NCBI GenBank assembly: GCA_030150085.1
Contig: JASLGJ010000596.1
Span: forward strand, 1-11,386
DNA: 11,386 bases
Source of the DNA: Candidatus Elarobacter sp.
GTDB taxonomy: Bacteria > Vulcanimicrobiota > Vulcanimicrobiia > Vulcanimicrobiales > Vulcanimicrobiaceae
Reading direction: 5' to 3'
The position numbers and the translations under genes were made by a program. Shown here in pieces: positions 1 through 7,392 of the stretch. The notes below the pieces were generated by a model. It had not been told where the DNA came from, ran no database searches, and saw only the letters and a program-made list of their open reading frames with translations. How positions within the stretch are numbered: the stretch's first letter is position 1; every line of letters starts with the position of its first letter.

Positions 1-261
1 GCCGGCCGGCCAGACCGGCGCGCGGCGCGGGCCGACCGGGATCGCCACCGGCGCGATGCTCAGCGCCGCCAGCGCCCGGCGCGCGTTGGTCCGGCCGGCG
101 GCGAACTCGTCGCGCCGCTTGGCCACCGCGCGCTCCACGGCCGCGGCCTCGACCGGGAACAGCTCGCCCCGCGCCGCCTCCAGCGCCCCGCCCGCGACGG
201 CGATCGCCGGCGGCAGATCGCGCCGGACGGCCAGGCTGAGCTCGTCACGGTCGGTGGTCAT
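1..261 (-). CDS. 4'-phosphopantetheinyl transferase, N-terminal part (left-arm copy)
   Basis: This is the first 87 codons of a second Sfp/EntD/PptT-type PPTase; the rest lies beyond base 1. Seventeen of its 87 residues differ from the complete copy at 3155-3838 (about 80% identity by hand count), and the alignment has no gaps. It keeps the family's N-terminal landmarks: the KRRDEF block near residues 49-54, GRTNARRAL, and PRRAPVWP just before the window edge. The Mg2+ and CoA-binding motifs (GIDVE, KES) would lie outside the window, so activity cannot be judged. It starts at ATG 261, divergent from the metallophosphoesterase at 307 with 45 bp between the start codons, the same layout as in the right arm. 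No Shine-Dalgarno sequence is evident. Confidence 0.85.
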   Translation of the reverse strand, partial: MTTDRDELSLAVRRDLPPAIAVAGGALEAARGELFPVEAAAVERAVAKRRDEFAAGRTNARRALAALSIAPVAIPVGPRRAPVWPAG

Positions 262-306
262 GCGGCCGGGTTCGGCGCCGCCGGGACCGAAGCCCGGGCG
301 GCCGAC
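262..306. promoter_or_regulatory. Divergent 45-bp intergenic region, left copy
   Basis: These are the only bases between the divergent start codons of the PPTase (261, minus) and the PptH-like gene (307, plus), so any control of both genes must use this stretch or adjoining coding sequence. It matches its mirror copy (3110-3154) at 43 of 45 positions. It has rough dyad symmetry, with TTCGGC on one side and GCCGAA on the other inside GC-rich flanks. No -35/-10 boxes are recognisable at this base composition, so a regulatory role is inferred from gene layout only. Confidence 0.35.
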
Positions 307-1130
<824 letters not shown>

Positions 1131-1134
<4 letters not shown>

Positions 1135-1697
1135 GCACCGTCGTCGTCGGCGCCGGCGTCGTCGGCGCGAGCGTCGCGTACCACCTGGCCGCGCGCGGCG
1201 CGCGCGACGTGGTCGTGCTCGACCGCGCGCCGGGTCCGGGCGAAGGCAGCACCGGTCGCGCGACGGGCGGCTTTCGCGTGCAGTTCGCGAGCGCGGTCAA
1301 CGTGCGGCTGTCGCTGCTCGCGCGCGAGAAGCTGCGCCGCTTCGCCGACGAGACCGGCGGCGACTGCGGTTTCGTCGCGGCCGGCTATCTGTGGGTCGCG
1401 ACCGATGCGGCGCAGTTGGCGGAGCTGCGCGCGGCGCTGGCGGTGCAGCGCGCCAACGGCGTGAACGACGCGCGCGAGGTCGGCGCGGACGAGATCGCGG
1501 CGCTCAACCCGGCGCTGCGGCGCGCGGGGATCGTCGGCGGCACGCACTGCGCGAGCGACGGCTTCATTCGCCCGCTGGGGATCTTGGCGGGCTATCGCGC
1601 GGCCGCCGAGCGGCTCGGCGCGCGCTTCGTCTGGGACGCGCCGGTGACGGGCGTGCGGCGCGGGCGCGGGGGGGGGTTCGAGGCGGTGCGCACCGCG
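1131..1697 (+). pseudogene. FAD-dependent oxidoreductase (DAO family), N-terminal half, truncated at the repeat centre (left copy)
   Basis: About 189 genuine codons encode the N-terminal FAD-binding half of a DAO-family (sarcosine/glycine oxidase-like) flavoprotein. The Rossmann motif GAGVVG lies at residues 7-12, followed by VVVLDR and GSTGRATGGFRVQF, the usual stretch after the dinucleotide fold. Family members are around 370-400 residues, so half is missing. After about 1697 the frame enters the opposite arm and the downstream translation to 2321 is meaningless. No ATG precedes the fold. The likely start is CTG 1131-1133, overlapping the preceding TGA as CTGA; it is conserved in the other arm (2285-2283). 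A GTG at 1068 is the nearest alternative and would add 21 residues inside the phosphoesterase gene. The substrate is unknown. Whether the cut is biological or an assembly fault is open. Confidence 0.8.
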
Positions 1698-1733
1698 CTC
1701 CACGGCGATCTCCTCGCGCGCGGTGCGCACCGC
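1683..1733. other. Centre of the inverted repeat, flanked by two copies of a 14-bp perfect palindrome
   Basis: The self-complementary sequence GCGGTGCGCACCGC occurs at 1683-1696 and again at 1720-1733, symmetric about base 1708. The arms pair up to 1698/1718 and stop matching at 1699/1717. The bases from 1719 down to 1698 on the minus strand continue the right-arm oxidoreductase sensibly (residues AREEIAVE), so the strand switch lies at the left edge of this spacer, around 1695-1699. Just outside, the left arm has a G9 run (1668-1676) that the right arm lacks. A self-complementary sequence at a fold-back junction is what template switching or a misjoined assembly graph would use. Confidence 0.8.
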
Positions 1734-2285
1734 CGCGATGCGCCCACCGCGCCCGCGCCGCAGGCCGGTCACCGGCGCGTCCCAGACGAAGCGCGCGCCC
1801 AGCCGTTCCGCCGCGGCGCGGTAACCGGCGAGGATGCCGAGCGGGCGAATGAAGCCGTCGCTGGGGCAGTACGTTCCGCCCGCGATGCCGGCGCGGCGCA
1901 GGGCCGGGTTGAGCGCCGCGATCTCGTCCGGGCCGACCTCGCGCGCATCGTCGACACCGTTCGCGCGCTGCACCGCCAGCGCCGCGCGCAACTCGCCCAG
2001 CTGCGCCGCGTCGCTCGCGATCCAGAGATAACCCGCCGCGGCGTAGCCGCAGTCGCCGCCCGTCTCGGCGCCGAAGCGGCGCAGCTTCTCGCGCGCCAGC
2101 AGCGACAGCCGCACGTTGACCGCGCTGGCGAACTGCACCCGGAAGCCGCCCGTCGCGCGCCCGGTGCTGCCCGCGCCGGGACCGGATGCGCGGTCGAGCA
2201 CGACGACGTCGCGCGCGCCGCGCGCGGCGAGGTGGTAGGCGACGCTCGCGCCGACCACGCCCGCGCCGACGACGACGGTGCTCAG
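1698..2285 (-). pseudogene. FAD-dependent oxidoreductase (DAO family), N-terminal half, truncated at the repeat centre (right copy)
   Basis: This is the mirror copy of the fragment at 1131-1697, with about 196 genuine codons from a probable CTG start (2285-2283) that overlaps the phosphoesterase TGA. It shows the same GAGVVG dinucleotide-binding motif at residues 7-12 and the same GSTGRATGGFRVQF block. About 18 of 189 aligned residues differ (roughly 90% identity). It runs seven codons further than the left fragment (REEIAVE) before the reading frame passes into the left arm's complement. The C-terminal substrate and FAD-closing domain is absent. Because both copies break at the same spot, the full gene probably exists elsewhere in the source genomes. 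Its link to the PptH-like gene is the four-base overlap, which suggests coupled translation. Confidence 0.8.
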
Positions 2286-3109
2286 GCGCGCACCGGGTCG
2301 GGCAGGATCTGGCGCATGTAGGCCTCCATGCCGCGCTCCTCGGACCACTGGCGCGGGTAGCCCAGCGACACTTCCTCGAAGCGGCAGCCGTCCGCGTACG
2401 ACGTGTCGCGCACGTGCAGGTGCCCGCTCACGACGACGTGCGCGCGGAAGCGACGGTGCCAGTCGGCCGTGGCGCTCGTGCCGCACCAGATCGAGAAGCG
2501 CGGGATGCGGCTGAGGTGGACGTCCTGAGCGCGCAGCGGAAAGTGGTTGATCAGCACCAGCCGCGCGTCGTCGCCCGCGACCGCTTCGGCCAGGCGCGCC
2601 TCGGTGTAGCGCACCCGGGCTTCGCACCAGGCCGGGATCGAGGCGTAGGGCTCGGGCTCGAGCAGCACCTCGTCCATGCACTGCAAACCGGCCTCGGCCG
2701 CCCACGCCACCGCGCGCTCGCGCGGCACCGACGCGGGCCGAAAGCTGTAGTCGTAGAGCACGAACAGCGGCGCGATGCGAAACGCGCCCGCGCCGGGCCA
2801 GCGCGGGTAGGGGTCCTCGGGGGTGAGCACGCCGTACTCGCGGCAGATGTCGACCAGCCGCTCGTACTTGCGCACGCCGCGCACGCCTTCGCGGCGCGGG
2901 CGCGTCCACAGCTCGTGGTTGCCGGGCACCCAGAGCAGCTTCGCGAACTTCGGCACCAGCGCGTCGAGCGTCAGGCGCAGGTGGTCCTCGGTCTCGCCGA
3001 CGTCGCCGCCTAGCGCCAGCCAGTCCTGCGGGTGCGCCGGCATGCGCGCCAGGGCGGCGCGGTTCGGGGGGAAGTGGACGTGGAGGTCGCTGATCGCCCA
3101 GAGTTTCAT
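2282..3109 (-). CDS. pptH: PptH-like metallophosphoesterase (probable 4'-phosphopantetheinyl hydrolase), right copy
   Basis: This 275-residue copy has the same length as the left one and every metal ligand: D8, H10, D36, N64, H65, H189, H230 and H232. It also keeps the PptH-type blocks (VPGNHELW, LYDYSF, FSIWCGT, FEEVSLGYPR, LPDP). Substitutions relative to 307-1134, such as A15P, A46L, S80R and A87D, avoid the catalytic motifs, as expected under purifying selection. The start at ATG 3109 is preferred over upstream in-frame extension because the family begins at this MKLWAISDLH block and the start is conserved in both arms. It is divergent from the complete PPTase (45-bp gap). The expected role is hydrolysis of phosphopantetheine from holo-carrier proteins, countering the neighbouring PPTase. 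A more general phosphoesterase role cannot be excluded. Confidence 0.87.
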   Translation of the reverse strand: MKLWAISDLHVHFPPNRAALARMPAHPQDWLALGGDVGETEDHLRLTLDALVPKFAKLLWVPGNHELWTRPRREGVRGVRKYERLVDICREYGVLTPEDPYPRWPGAGAFRIAPLFVLYDYSFRPASVPRERAVAWAAEAGLQCMDEVLLEPEPYASIPAWCEARVRYTEARLAEAVAGDDARLVLINHFPLRAQDVHLSRIPRFSIWCGTSATADWHRRFRAHVVVSGHLHVRDTSYADGCRFEEVSLGYPRQWSEERGMEAYMRQILPDPVRA

Positions 3110-3154
3110 GTCGGCCGCCCGGGCTTCGGCCCCGGCCGCGCCGAACCCGGCCGC
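3110..3154. promoter_or_regulatory. Divergent 45-bp intergenic region, right copy
   Basis: This lies between start codons 3109 (minus, PptH-like) and 3155 (plus, PPTase). It matches 262-306 at 43 of 45 positions when reversed. The same loose dyad (TTCGGC/GCCGAA within GGCCG-rich flanks) could be an operator for joint control of the two opposing enzymes, but that is inference. No promoter boxes or Shine-Dalgarno sequences are visible. Confidence 0.35.
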
Positions 3155-3838
3155 ATGACCACCGATCGTGACGAGCTCGGCTTGGCCGTTCGGCGCGACC
3201 TGCCAGCCCGCATCGCCCTCTCCGGCGGCCCGACCGAGACCGCCCTGGGCGAGCTCTTCCCCGAGGAGGCCGCGGCCGTGGAGCGCGTGGTGCCCAAGCG
3301 GCGCGACGAGTTCGTGGCCGGGCGGACCAACGCGCGCCGCGCGCTGGCCGCGCTCGGCGTGGCGCCGGTGGCGATTCCGATCGGCCCGCGCCGCGCGCCG
3401 GTCTGGCCGCCCGGCATCGCGGCCAGCATCTCGCACTGCAAGGGCTACTGCATCGCGATCGCCGCGCGCACCCGCGACTTCGCCGGCGTGGGGATCGACG
3501 TCGAGCTCGACGAGCCGATCAGCGAAGGCGTCGCGGCGCGCATCTGCTTCGGGGGCGAGCTGGCCGACCGCGCGGCGCTGGAACGGCGTCTCGGGATGGA
3601 CCTTCCCAAGCTGCTGTTCTCGGTCAAGGAGAGCGTCTACAAGGCCTACTTCCCGCTGGCCGAGACGTTCCTGGACTTCAGCGACGTCACGGTCGCGCTG
3701 GACCCGCGCGACGACGCCTTCGTCGCCCGCCTCACCAGCGACGAGCCGCCCAGCGCGGCCGGTGCCCGCGTCTTCCGCGGCCGCTTCGTCCGCGCGGCCG
3801 GCATCGTCGCCTCGTGGACGGTGATTCCGCCGGCGTGA
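3155..3838 (+). CDS. 4'-phosphopantetheinyl transferase (Sfp/EntD/PptT type)
   Basis: This 227-residue protein is the usual length for EntD/PptT-type transferases. It moves the 4'-phosphopantetheine arm from CoA to the serine of carrier domains, such as the GGHS sites in the NRPS proteins of this window. Visible motifs in order are KRRDEF (49-54), GRTNARRAL (56-64), RRAPVWPPG (79-87), the SISHC segment (91-95), GIDVE (113-117, with acidic Mg2+ ligands D115 and E117), and FSVKES with a following YKAYFP (155-167, E159 the third acidic residue and K163). All residues needed for catalysis are present. The ATG at 3155 is conserved in the partial left-arm copy. The stop (3836-3838) overlaps a GTG at 3835 that could begin the next gene. 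Proximity to the NRPS and exporter suggests it serves this pathway. Confidence 0.93.
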   Translation: MTTDRDELGLAVRRDLPARIALSGGPTETALGELFPEEAAAVERVVPKRRDEFVAGRTNARRALAALGVAPVAIPIGPRRAPVWPPGIAASISHCKGYCIAIAARTRDFAGVGIDVELDEPISEGVAARICFGGELADRAALERRLGMDLPKLLFSVKESVYKAYFPLAETFLDFSDVTVALDPRDDAFVARLTSDEPPSAAGARVFRGRFVRAAGIVASWTVIPPA

Positions 3839-3891
3839 AGGGCATTCGCAGAGGCAAGCAAGCTCACAAAGAGCACCCGCTGCCCACTGCC

Positions 3892-4614
3892 ATGGAACGG
3901 GCGCGCAAAGCGTGGAACGCAGGTGACTACCAGTCGACGCTGCTCGCTCTCGACGAGGTCGACCAGGCCGAACCCGAGGATGAGCAACAGGATGAAGCCC
4001 TGATCTTACGTGCGCGGACTCTCTACCAAATGCTGCGATATGACGACATGATCGCCATCCTGCCCCTTGCCATCGCGACGCTCGTAACGCCCGAAGCGGT
4101 CGTTACGGCTCGTATGATGCTCGGAATGGCGGTAGGGCGGTCGGGGAACATCTCAGAGGGGTTAGGCATCCTGGAAGAAGCGGCACATGGCGCCGAGGGT
4201 GCCGGTGTTAGCCGAACCATACGGGCGGAGATCGCACATGCTCGCGGGCTGATGTACTGGCTGTGCCGCGATTACGAACAGGCGCTGCGCTTCGCGCTGG
4301 CCGCGGAGGGATTCGATGCGGACGTCACGAGCGTTCGTGCTATGCAACTGCGCGGCTTCGTCGCCGTTTCGCAGCGTAACTTTCCCGAAGCGCTGCGCAT
4401 TTTCCGGTCGGCAGTCGAACGGTACGGAGCTTGTCGCGAACGCTATGACGCCTTGATAGATCAGACTTTTTTCAAGTTCTTCGCTGGAGCTAACCCTTCG
4501 TTCAGCAAGCGAGCCCGAAAGTCACCGCGTGCTAGAAGCACGCCGAATTCGACCGTCGGAACCGGCCTCATCGGGCTCGGGATCTTCTTCGCATGCTCAG
4601 CGCCTAGCATTTGA
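3892..4614 (+). pseudogene. TPR/LuxR-type regulator, N-terminal part (frameshifted)
   Basis: This is the upstream part of a regulator split over two frames. It encodes an all-helical, TPR-like series of repeats, beginning MERARKAWNAGDYQ, with later helical pairs near DYEQALRFALAAEG and RNFPEALRIFRSAVE. Meaningful sequence ends near residue 195; the last 45 or so codons, to the stop at 4614, look like out-of-frame translation. Starts at ATG 3814 or GTG 3835 (overlapping the PPTase stop) are also in frame. I prefer 3892 because the extra residues look unlike the domain. GC content is about 57% in a sampled 60-base line, against about 73% in the phosphoesterase gene, and TTA codons occur at 4006 and 4162. 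It probably read through into 4529-5530 before a one-base shift. A sequencing error is as likely as a real mutation. Confidence 0.72.
4467..4472 (+). other. Probable frameshift site (T6 run)
   Basis: The regulator's frame shifts by one extra base between the TAG at 4457-4459 in the downstream frame and about 4530. The only long homopolymer there is this T6 run. Removing one T joins the two halves without a stop. It sits in the most AT-rich part of the gene (28 of 60 bases are G or C in 4441-4500). The exact base is not proven. Confidence 0.55.
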
Positions 4615-5530
4615 CGGCTGGCTGCATGCGCTGGACGGTGACTCCGTCAATGCGCTGAAGCTCATGCGCAAGGCGGAGTATGCGGCACCGACGCTCGCCT
4701 GGCGCATCTGGGCGCTCGCTCAGCGAGCGAATGTGACGTTGGGCTTTAGTGAACCGCGCAGTGCTTACGACCTCGCATCACAGGCACAGGCGCTCGTTCC
4801 CAATGTCGACTGGAAGATCGGTCAGGGAGAGGAGCGCTTAGCGCTCCTCTCCCTGACCGAAGTGCTCGCATCGCTAGCTCCAGACGATGCACCACCCCTG
4901 CTGACCCGCTACGATGCACTGCCCCCGATAAACCGGAACTACGTTCTGGCGGACGACCCACGCCTGCAGGCGCTCGAATTGCACATCCGCGGCATCGTCA
5001 CGAGAGCCGCGGGAGACGGCGTGCGGGCTCGGACGTTGCTCGCAAACGCCGCGTGCGCATGGCATGCGATCGGAAACCTTTGGCGCGCCGCGCTCGCGCT
5101 CATCGAGCTCGATGCAACCACGAGCGGAACGGACCAGCCTAGCTCCGTCAGACAAAGGCAAGTCTCGAGCGGCTTTCCCTTGGATACCGCGGCTGCGATC
5201 GTGCGGGAACATTTTCCACGGTCGTTCTTAGCGCGCCGGATCGGCGGTTGGCTAACTGCCTATGACGATGCGGTCGCCGGCGCGCTCGCCCCGCACAAGC
5301 GCAAGGTACTCGGGCTCGTATTAGCCGGCTTGGACAACAAGCAGATCGCGGTTCGGCTCGGCCTGCGCTACAACAGCGTTCGATCCTACCTTGCGGACAT
5401 TCACACGGCATTCGGAACCCACTCGGACCGGGAGCTGTTCGCCGAGTGCCTGCGCCGAGGCATCACCGGCCCGCCGACGGCACCCCGTCCGCTCGGCATG
5501 CGCGACGGAAGCCTGCACCTGCAAACGTAG
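4529..5530 (+). pseudogene. TPR/LuxR-type regulator, C-terminal part with LuxR helix-turn-helix
   Basis: This is the downstream part of the split regulator. The GTG at 4529 is only the first possible start; sensible sequence (LTLRSASEPESH) begins just upstream, up to about 4475, so it is not an independent gene. Residues 1-240 continue the helical TPR-like region (FDGWLHALDGDSVNALKLMRKAE, LASQAQALVPN). Residues about 252-310 form a LuxR-type DNA-binding domain: LAPHKRKVLGLVLAGLDNKQIA, then LGLRYNSVRSYLADIHTAF. The glutamate usual in the RExEVL start of the fold is replaced by lysine or arginine. No receiver or autoinducer domain is present, so input is probably through the TPR region. It lies between the PPTase and the exporter, suggesting pathway control. 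TTA codons at 4838, 5228 and 5321 and low GC set it apart from its neighbours. Confidence 0.78.
4818..4860. repeat. Perfect 43-bp palindrome inside the regulator gene
   Basis: Bases 4818-4838 are the exact reverse complement of 4840-4860, with single centre base 4839: 21-bp arms and no mismatch. It starts TCGGTCAGGG and ends CCCTGACCGA. It is read through in frame as IGQGEERLALLSLTE, so it is coding. No T tract follows on either strand, so it is unlikely to be an intrinsic terminator. It could form a strong mRNA hairpin or a cruciform, or be the mark of a template-switch event. Confidence 0.93.
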
Positions 5531-5630
5531 GTCTTCGCCAGACTCGCTTCGCATGATAGCCTTGCTGCAAGGGCTCGGCTCCGTGCGGGCCGGCCCGCGA
5601 ACGCCGGCTCGCTTCGCGCGAGGCGGTGAC

Positions 5631-5689
5631 CCGCCGCCGGTCGTCCTTGCGAGCCACGCTCGCCTACACCCGGGGACGATCGGCGGCGG
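5631..5689 (+). promoter_or_regulatory. Nested hairpin upstream of the ABC exporter
   Basis: A 16-base stem pairs 5631-5646 with 5674-5689, perfect except one G-T pair (5640 with 5680). Inside it, GCGAGC (5649-5654) pairs with GCTCGC (5658-5663) around a three-base loop. It ends 18 bases before the exporter ATG (5708). The rest of the 177-bp gap (5531-5707) holds no gene; it includes a 14-bp palindrome at 5585-5598 and no T tract typical of a terminator. The hairpin could be a leader structure limiting ribosome access or an end structure of the regulator transcript; function is inferred only. Confidence 0.4.
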
Positions 5690-5707
5690 CGTACGAACTT
5701 GAGCGGA

Positions 5708-6649
5708 ATGCAGGTGCGGGAACTCGCGGACGAAGCGATCGTCGTGGACCGGCTGGTCAAGCGCTACGGCACCGTCGAGGCGGTGGCGGGGCTCAGCTTC
5801 GCGGTGCCGCGCGGGACGATCTTCGGGCTGCTGGGGCGCAACGGGGCGGGCAAGACGACCACGCTGGAGTGCTGCATCGGGATCGGCAAGCCGAGCGCGG
5901 GCTCGATCCGCGTGCTCGGGCTCGATCCGACCACGCGCCCCGGCCTGGCGCGGCTGCGGCCGCGGATCGGGGTCCAGCTCCAGGCCACCTCGCTGCCCGA
6001 GAAGGCCGCCGTGCGCGAGGTGCTCGAGCTGTACGCCGCCTATTACGGAATCGCGCCGCGCACGGCGGAGATGGCCGAGCGGGTCGGGCTGGACGGCAAG
6101 CTGGAGCGTCAGATCGCGCAGATGTCGGGCGGCGAGCAGCAGCGCCTGGCGCTCGCACTCGCGCTGCAGCACGAGCCCGAGGTGCTGTTCCTCGACGAGC
6201 CGACGGCCGGCATGGACGCCTTCGGGCGGCGCATCCTGTGGGGCGAGGTCGAGCGCCTGCGCGAGGCCGGCAAGACGATCGTGCTCACCACCCACTACAT
6301 CGAGGAGGCGGAGCGGCTGAGCGACCGCATCTGCGTGGTGCAGCGCGGCCGCATCGTCGCCGAGGACGCCCCGGCCAGCCTCGTCGCGCGCTACGGCGGC
6401 GACGCGACCGTCACCATCGCGGCCGACGGCTTCACGCCCGGTGAGACCCTCGAACGGCTCGGCACCTGGACGAGGACCGGCCCGCGGTGGAAACTCGCGA
6501 CCAGCGGCGAGCCGGGCCTGGCGCTGGCCGAGATCGTGACCCACGCCAACGCGCTGCGGGCCACGATCCGCTCGCTGGACATGCACCGCCCCACTCTCGA
6601 GGACGCCTTCATCGCCATCACCGGCGAGACGATCGGAGACCCGCAATGA
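5708..6649 (+). CDS. ABC transporter ATP-binding protein (DrrA/CcmA-type exporter)
   Basis: This 313-residue ATPase powers an ABC-2 exporter. Walker A is GRNGAGKT (43-50), the Q-loop region is GVQLQ (88-92), the signature is MSGGEQQR (139-146), Walker B is LFLDEP (160-165) with a D-loop near AGMD (167-170), and the switch histidine is H196 in TTHYIEEAE. A C-terminal extension of about 90 residues after the nucleotide-binding domain, typical of DrrA-like drug and peptide exporters, follows to the end. The ATG at 5708 is chosen; a TTG at 5699 in frame would add three residues. No strong Shine-Dalgarno precedes it. Its TGA overlaps the permease ATG (ATGA), so the two are translated together. Next to an NRPS it most likely serves product export or self-protection; the substrate is inferred. 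Confidence 0.93.
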   Translation: MQVRELADEAIVVDRLVKRYGTVEAVAGLSFAVPRGTIFGLLGRNGAGKTTTLECCIGIGKPSAGSIRVLGLDPTTRPGLARLRPRIGVQLQATSLPEKAAVREVLELYAAYYGIAPRTAEMAERVGLDGKLERQIAQMSGGEQQRLALALALQHEPEVLFLDEPTAGMDAFGRRILWGEVERLREAGKTIVLTTHYIEEAERLSDRICVVQRGRIVAEDAPASLVARYGGDATVTIAADGFTPGETLERLGTWTRTGPRWKLATSGEPGLALAEIVTHANALRATIRSLDMHRPTLEDAFIAITGETIGDPQ

Positions 6650-7389
6650 CGCTGCTGCGCACGTTCCTGGTGCAGACGAAGATGCACTTCCTATGGTACT
6701 TCCGGCGCGACGGCGAGATGATGTTCTGGACGCTGGCCATGCCGGTCTTCTTCCTGGTGCTGTTCTCGTTCGCGTTCTCGGACGGCAAGACGTCGCGCTC
6801 GGCGCAGTTCCTGGTGCCGGGGATCATCGGCGCGCAAGTGCTGAGCTCGGGCTTCTGGGGCGTGGGCGTCATGCTCGCCACCTTCCGCGAGAAGCACCTG
6901 CTGCGCCGGGTCTACCTCACCCCGGTGCCGGCCTGGGTCTTCTTCGCCTCGCTGGTCGCCTACCGCGTCGCGCTGCTGGCTGCGCAGGCGCTGATCCTGG
7001 TCGCCGCGGGCGCGCTGCTCTTCCACGTCCGCATCGTCGGCAACCCGCTGGAGATCCTGGCCGTGCTGGTGCTCGGCACGGCCACGTTCGTCTCGCTGGG
7101 CACGATCATCGGCGCGCTCGCCCGCACCACCGAGAGCGCGAACAACATCGCCTCGATCCTGACCGTGCCGCTGGCGTTCCTGTCCGACGCCTACGTGCCG
7201 ATCGACCGCTTTCCGCACGCCGTCAGCTCGACGCTGCGGCTGCTGCCCTCGACCCAGTTCGTCGACACCTTCCGCGACGTCTCGACTGCGGGCGCCTCGC
7301 TCACCCACTACGGCGCGTGGATCCTCGCCCTGGTGCTGTGGGCCATCGCCGGCACGCTGATCAGCGCGCGCACGTTCCGCTGGGTGTAG
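6646..7389 (+). CDS. ABC-2 type transporter permease
   Basis: This 247-residue integral membrane protein is the partner of the ATPase just upstream. Six hydrophobic stretches fit the ABC-2 (DrrB/NodJ-like) fold: about 25-44, 55-79, 97-126 (long, with a polar break), 133-158, 165-182 and 223-242. The short N-terminal segment (MTLLRTFLVQTKMHF) is basic and cytoplasmic, as usual for the family. The start is fixed by ATG 6646 overlapping the preceding stop, with a GGAG Shine-Dalgarno at 6635-6638 (7 bases away). The gene ends three bases from the stop of the convergent MbtH-like gene, with no visible terminator between them. It is probably the membrane channel exporting the NRPS product. Confidence 0.92.
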   Translation: MTLLRTFLVQTKMHFLWYFRRDGEMMFWTLAMPVFFLVLFSFAFSDGKTSRSAQFLVPGIIGAQVLSSGFWGVGVMLATFREKHLLRRVYLTPVPAWVFFASLVAYRVALLAAQALILVAAGALLFHVRIVGNPLEILAVLVLGTATFVSLGTIIGALARTTESANNIASILTVPLAFLSDAYVPIDRFPHAVSSTLRLLPSTQFVDTFRDVSTAGASLTHYGAWILALVLWAIAGTLISARTFRWV

Positions 7390-7392
7390 GCG

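Larger units (their letters stand above)
1718..3415 (-). repeat. Right arm of the 1.7-kb imperfect inverted repeat
   Basis: This is the diverged reverse complement of 1-1698. It ends at 3415 only because the left arm runs out of window there; the PPTase it enters continues normally to 3838. Hand-counted protein identities to the left arm are about 93% for the phosphoesterase, 90% for the oxidoreductase half and 80% for the visible PPTase part. This arm joins smoothly to the regulator and NRPS region, so it is the better candidate for the true local gene order. Confidence 0.93.

Noticed and set aside
2186..3013. A 275-codon open frame on the plus strand opposite the right phosphoesterase
   Set aside because: It has the extreme arginine/alanine composition of high-GC antisense translation and no motif; the opposite strand carries a conserved enzyme.
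3814..3891. ATG 3814 as the start of the regulator
   Set aside because: It lies inside the PPTase gene and the resulting N-terminus does not look like part of the helical domain; 3892 or GTG 3835 are more plausible.
4818..4860. The 43-bp palindrome as an intrinsic terminator
   Set aside because: No T tract follows the stem on either strand and the sequence lies in the middle of a coding frame.
5626..6444. A long open frame overlapping the ABC ATPase gene in another frame
   Set aside because: It is an arginine- and alanine-rich shadow with no recognisable domain, while the ATPase frame has every expected motif.
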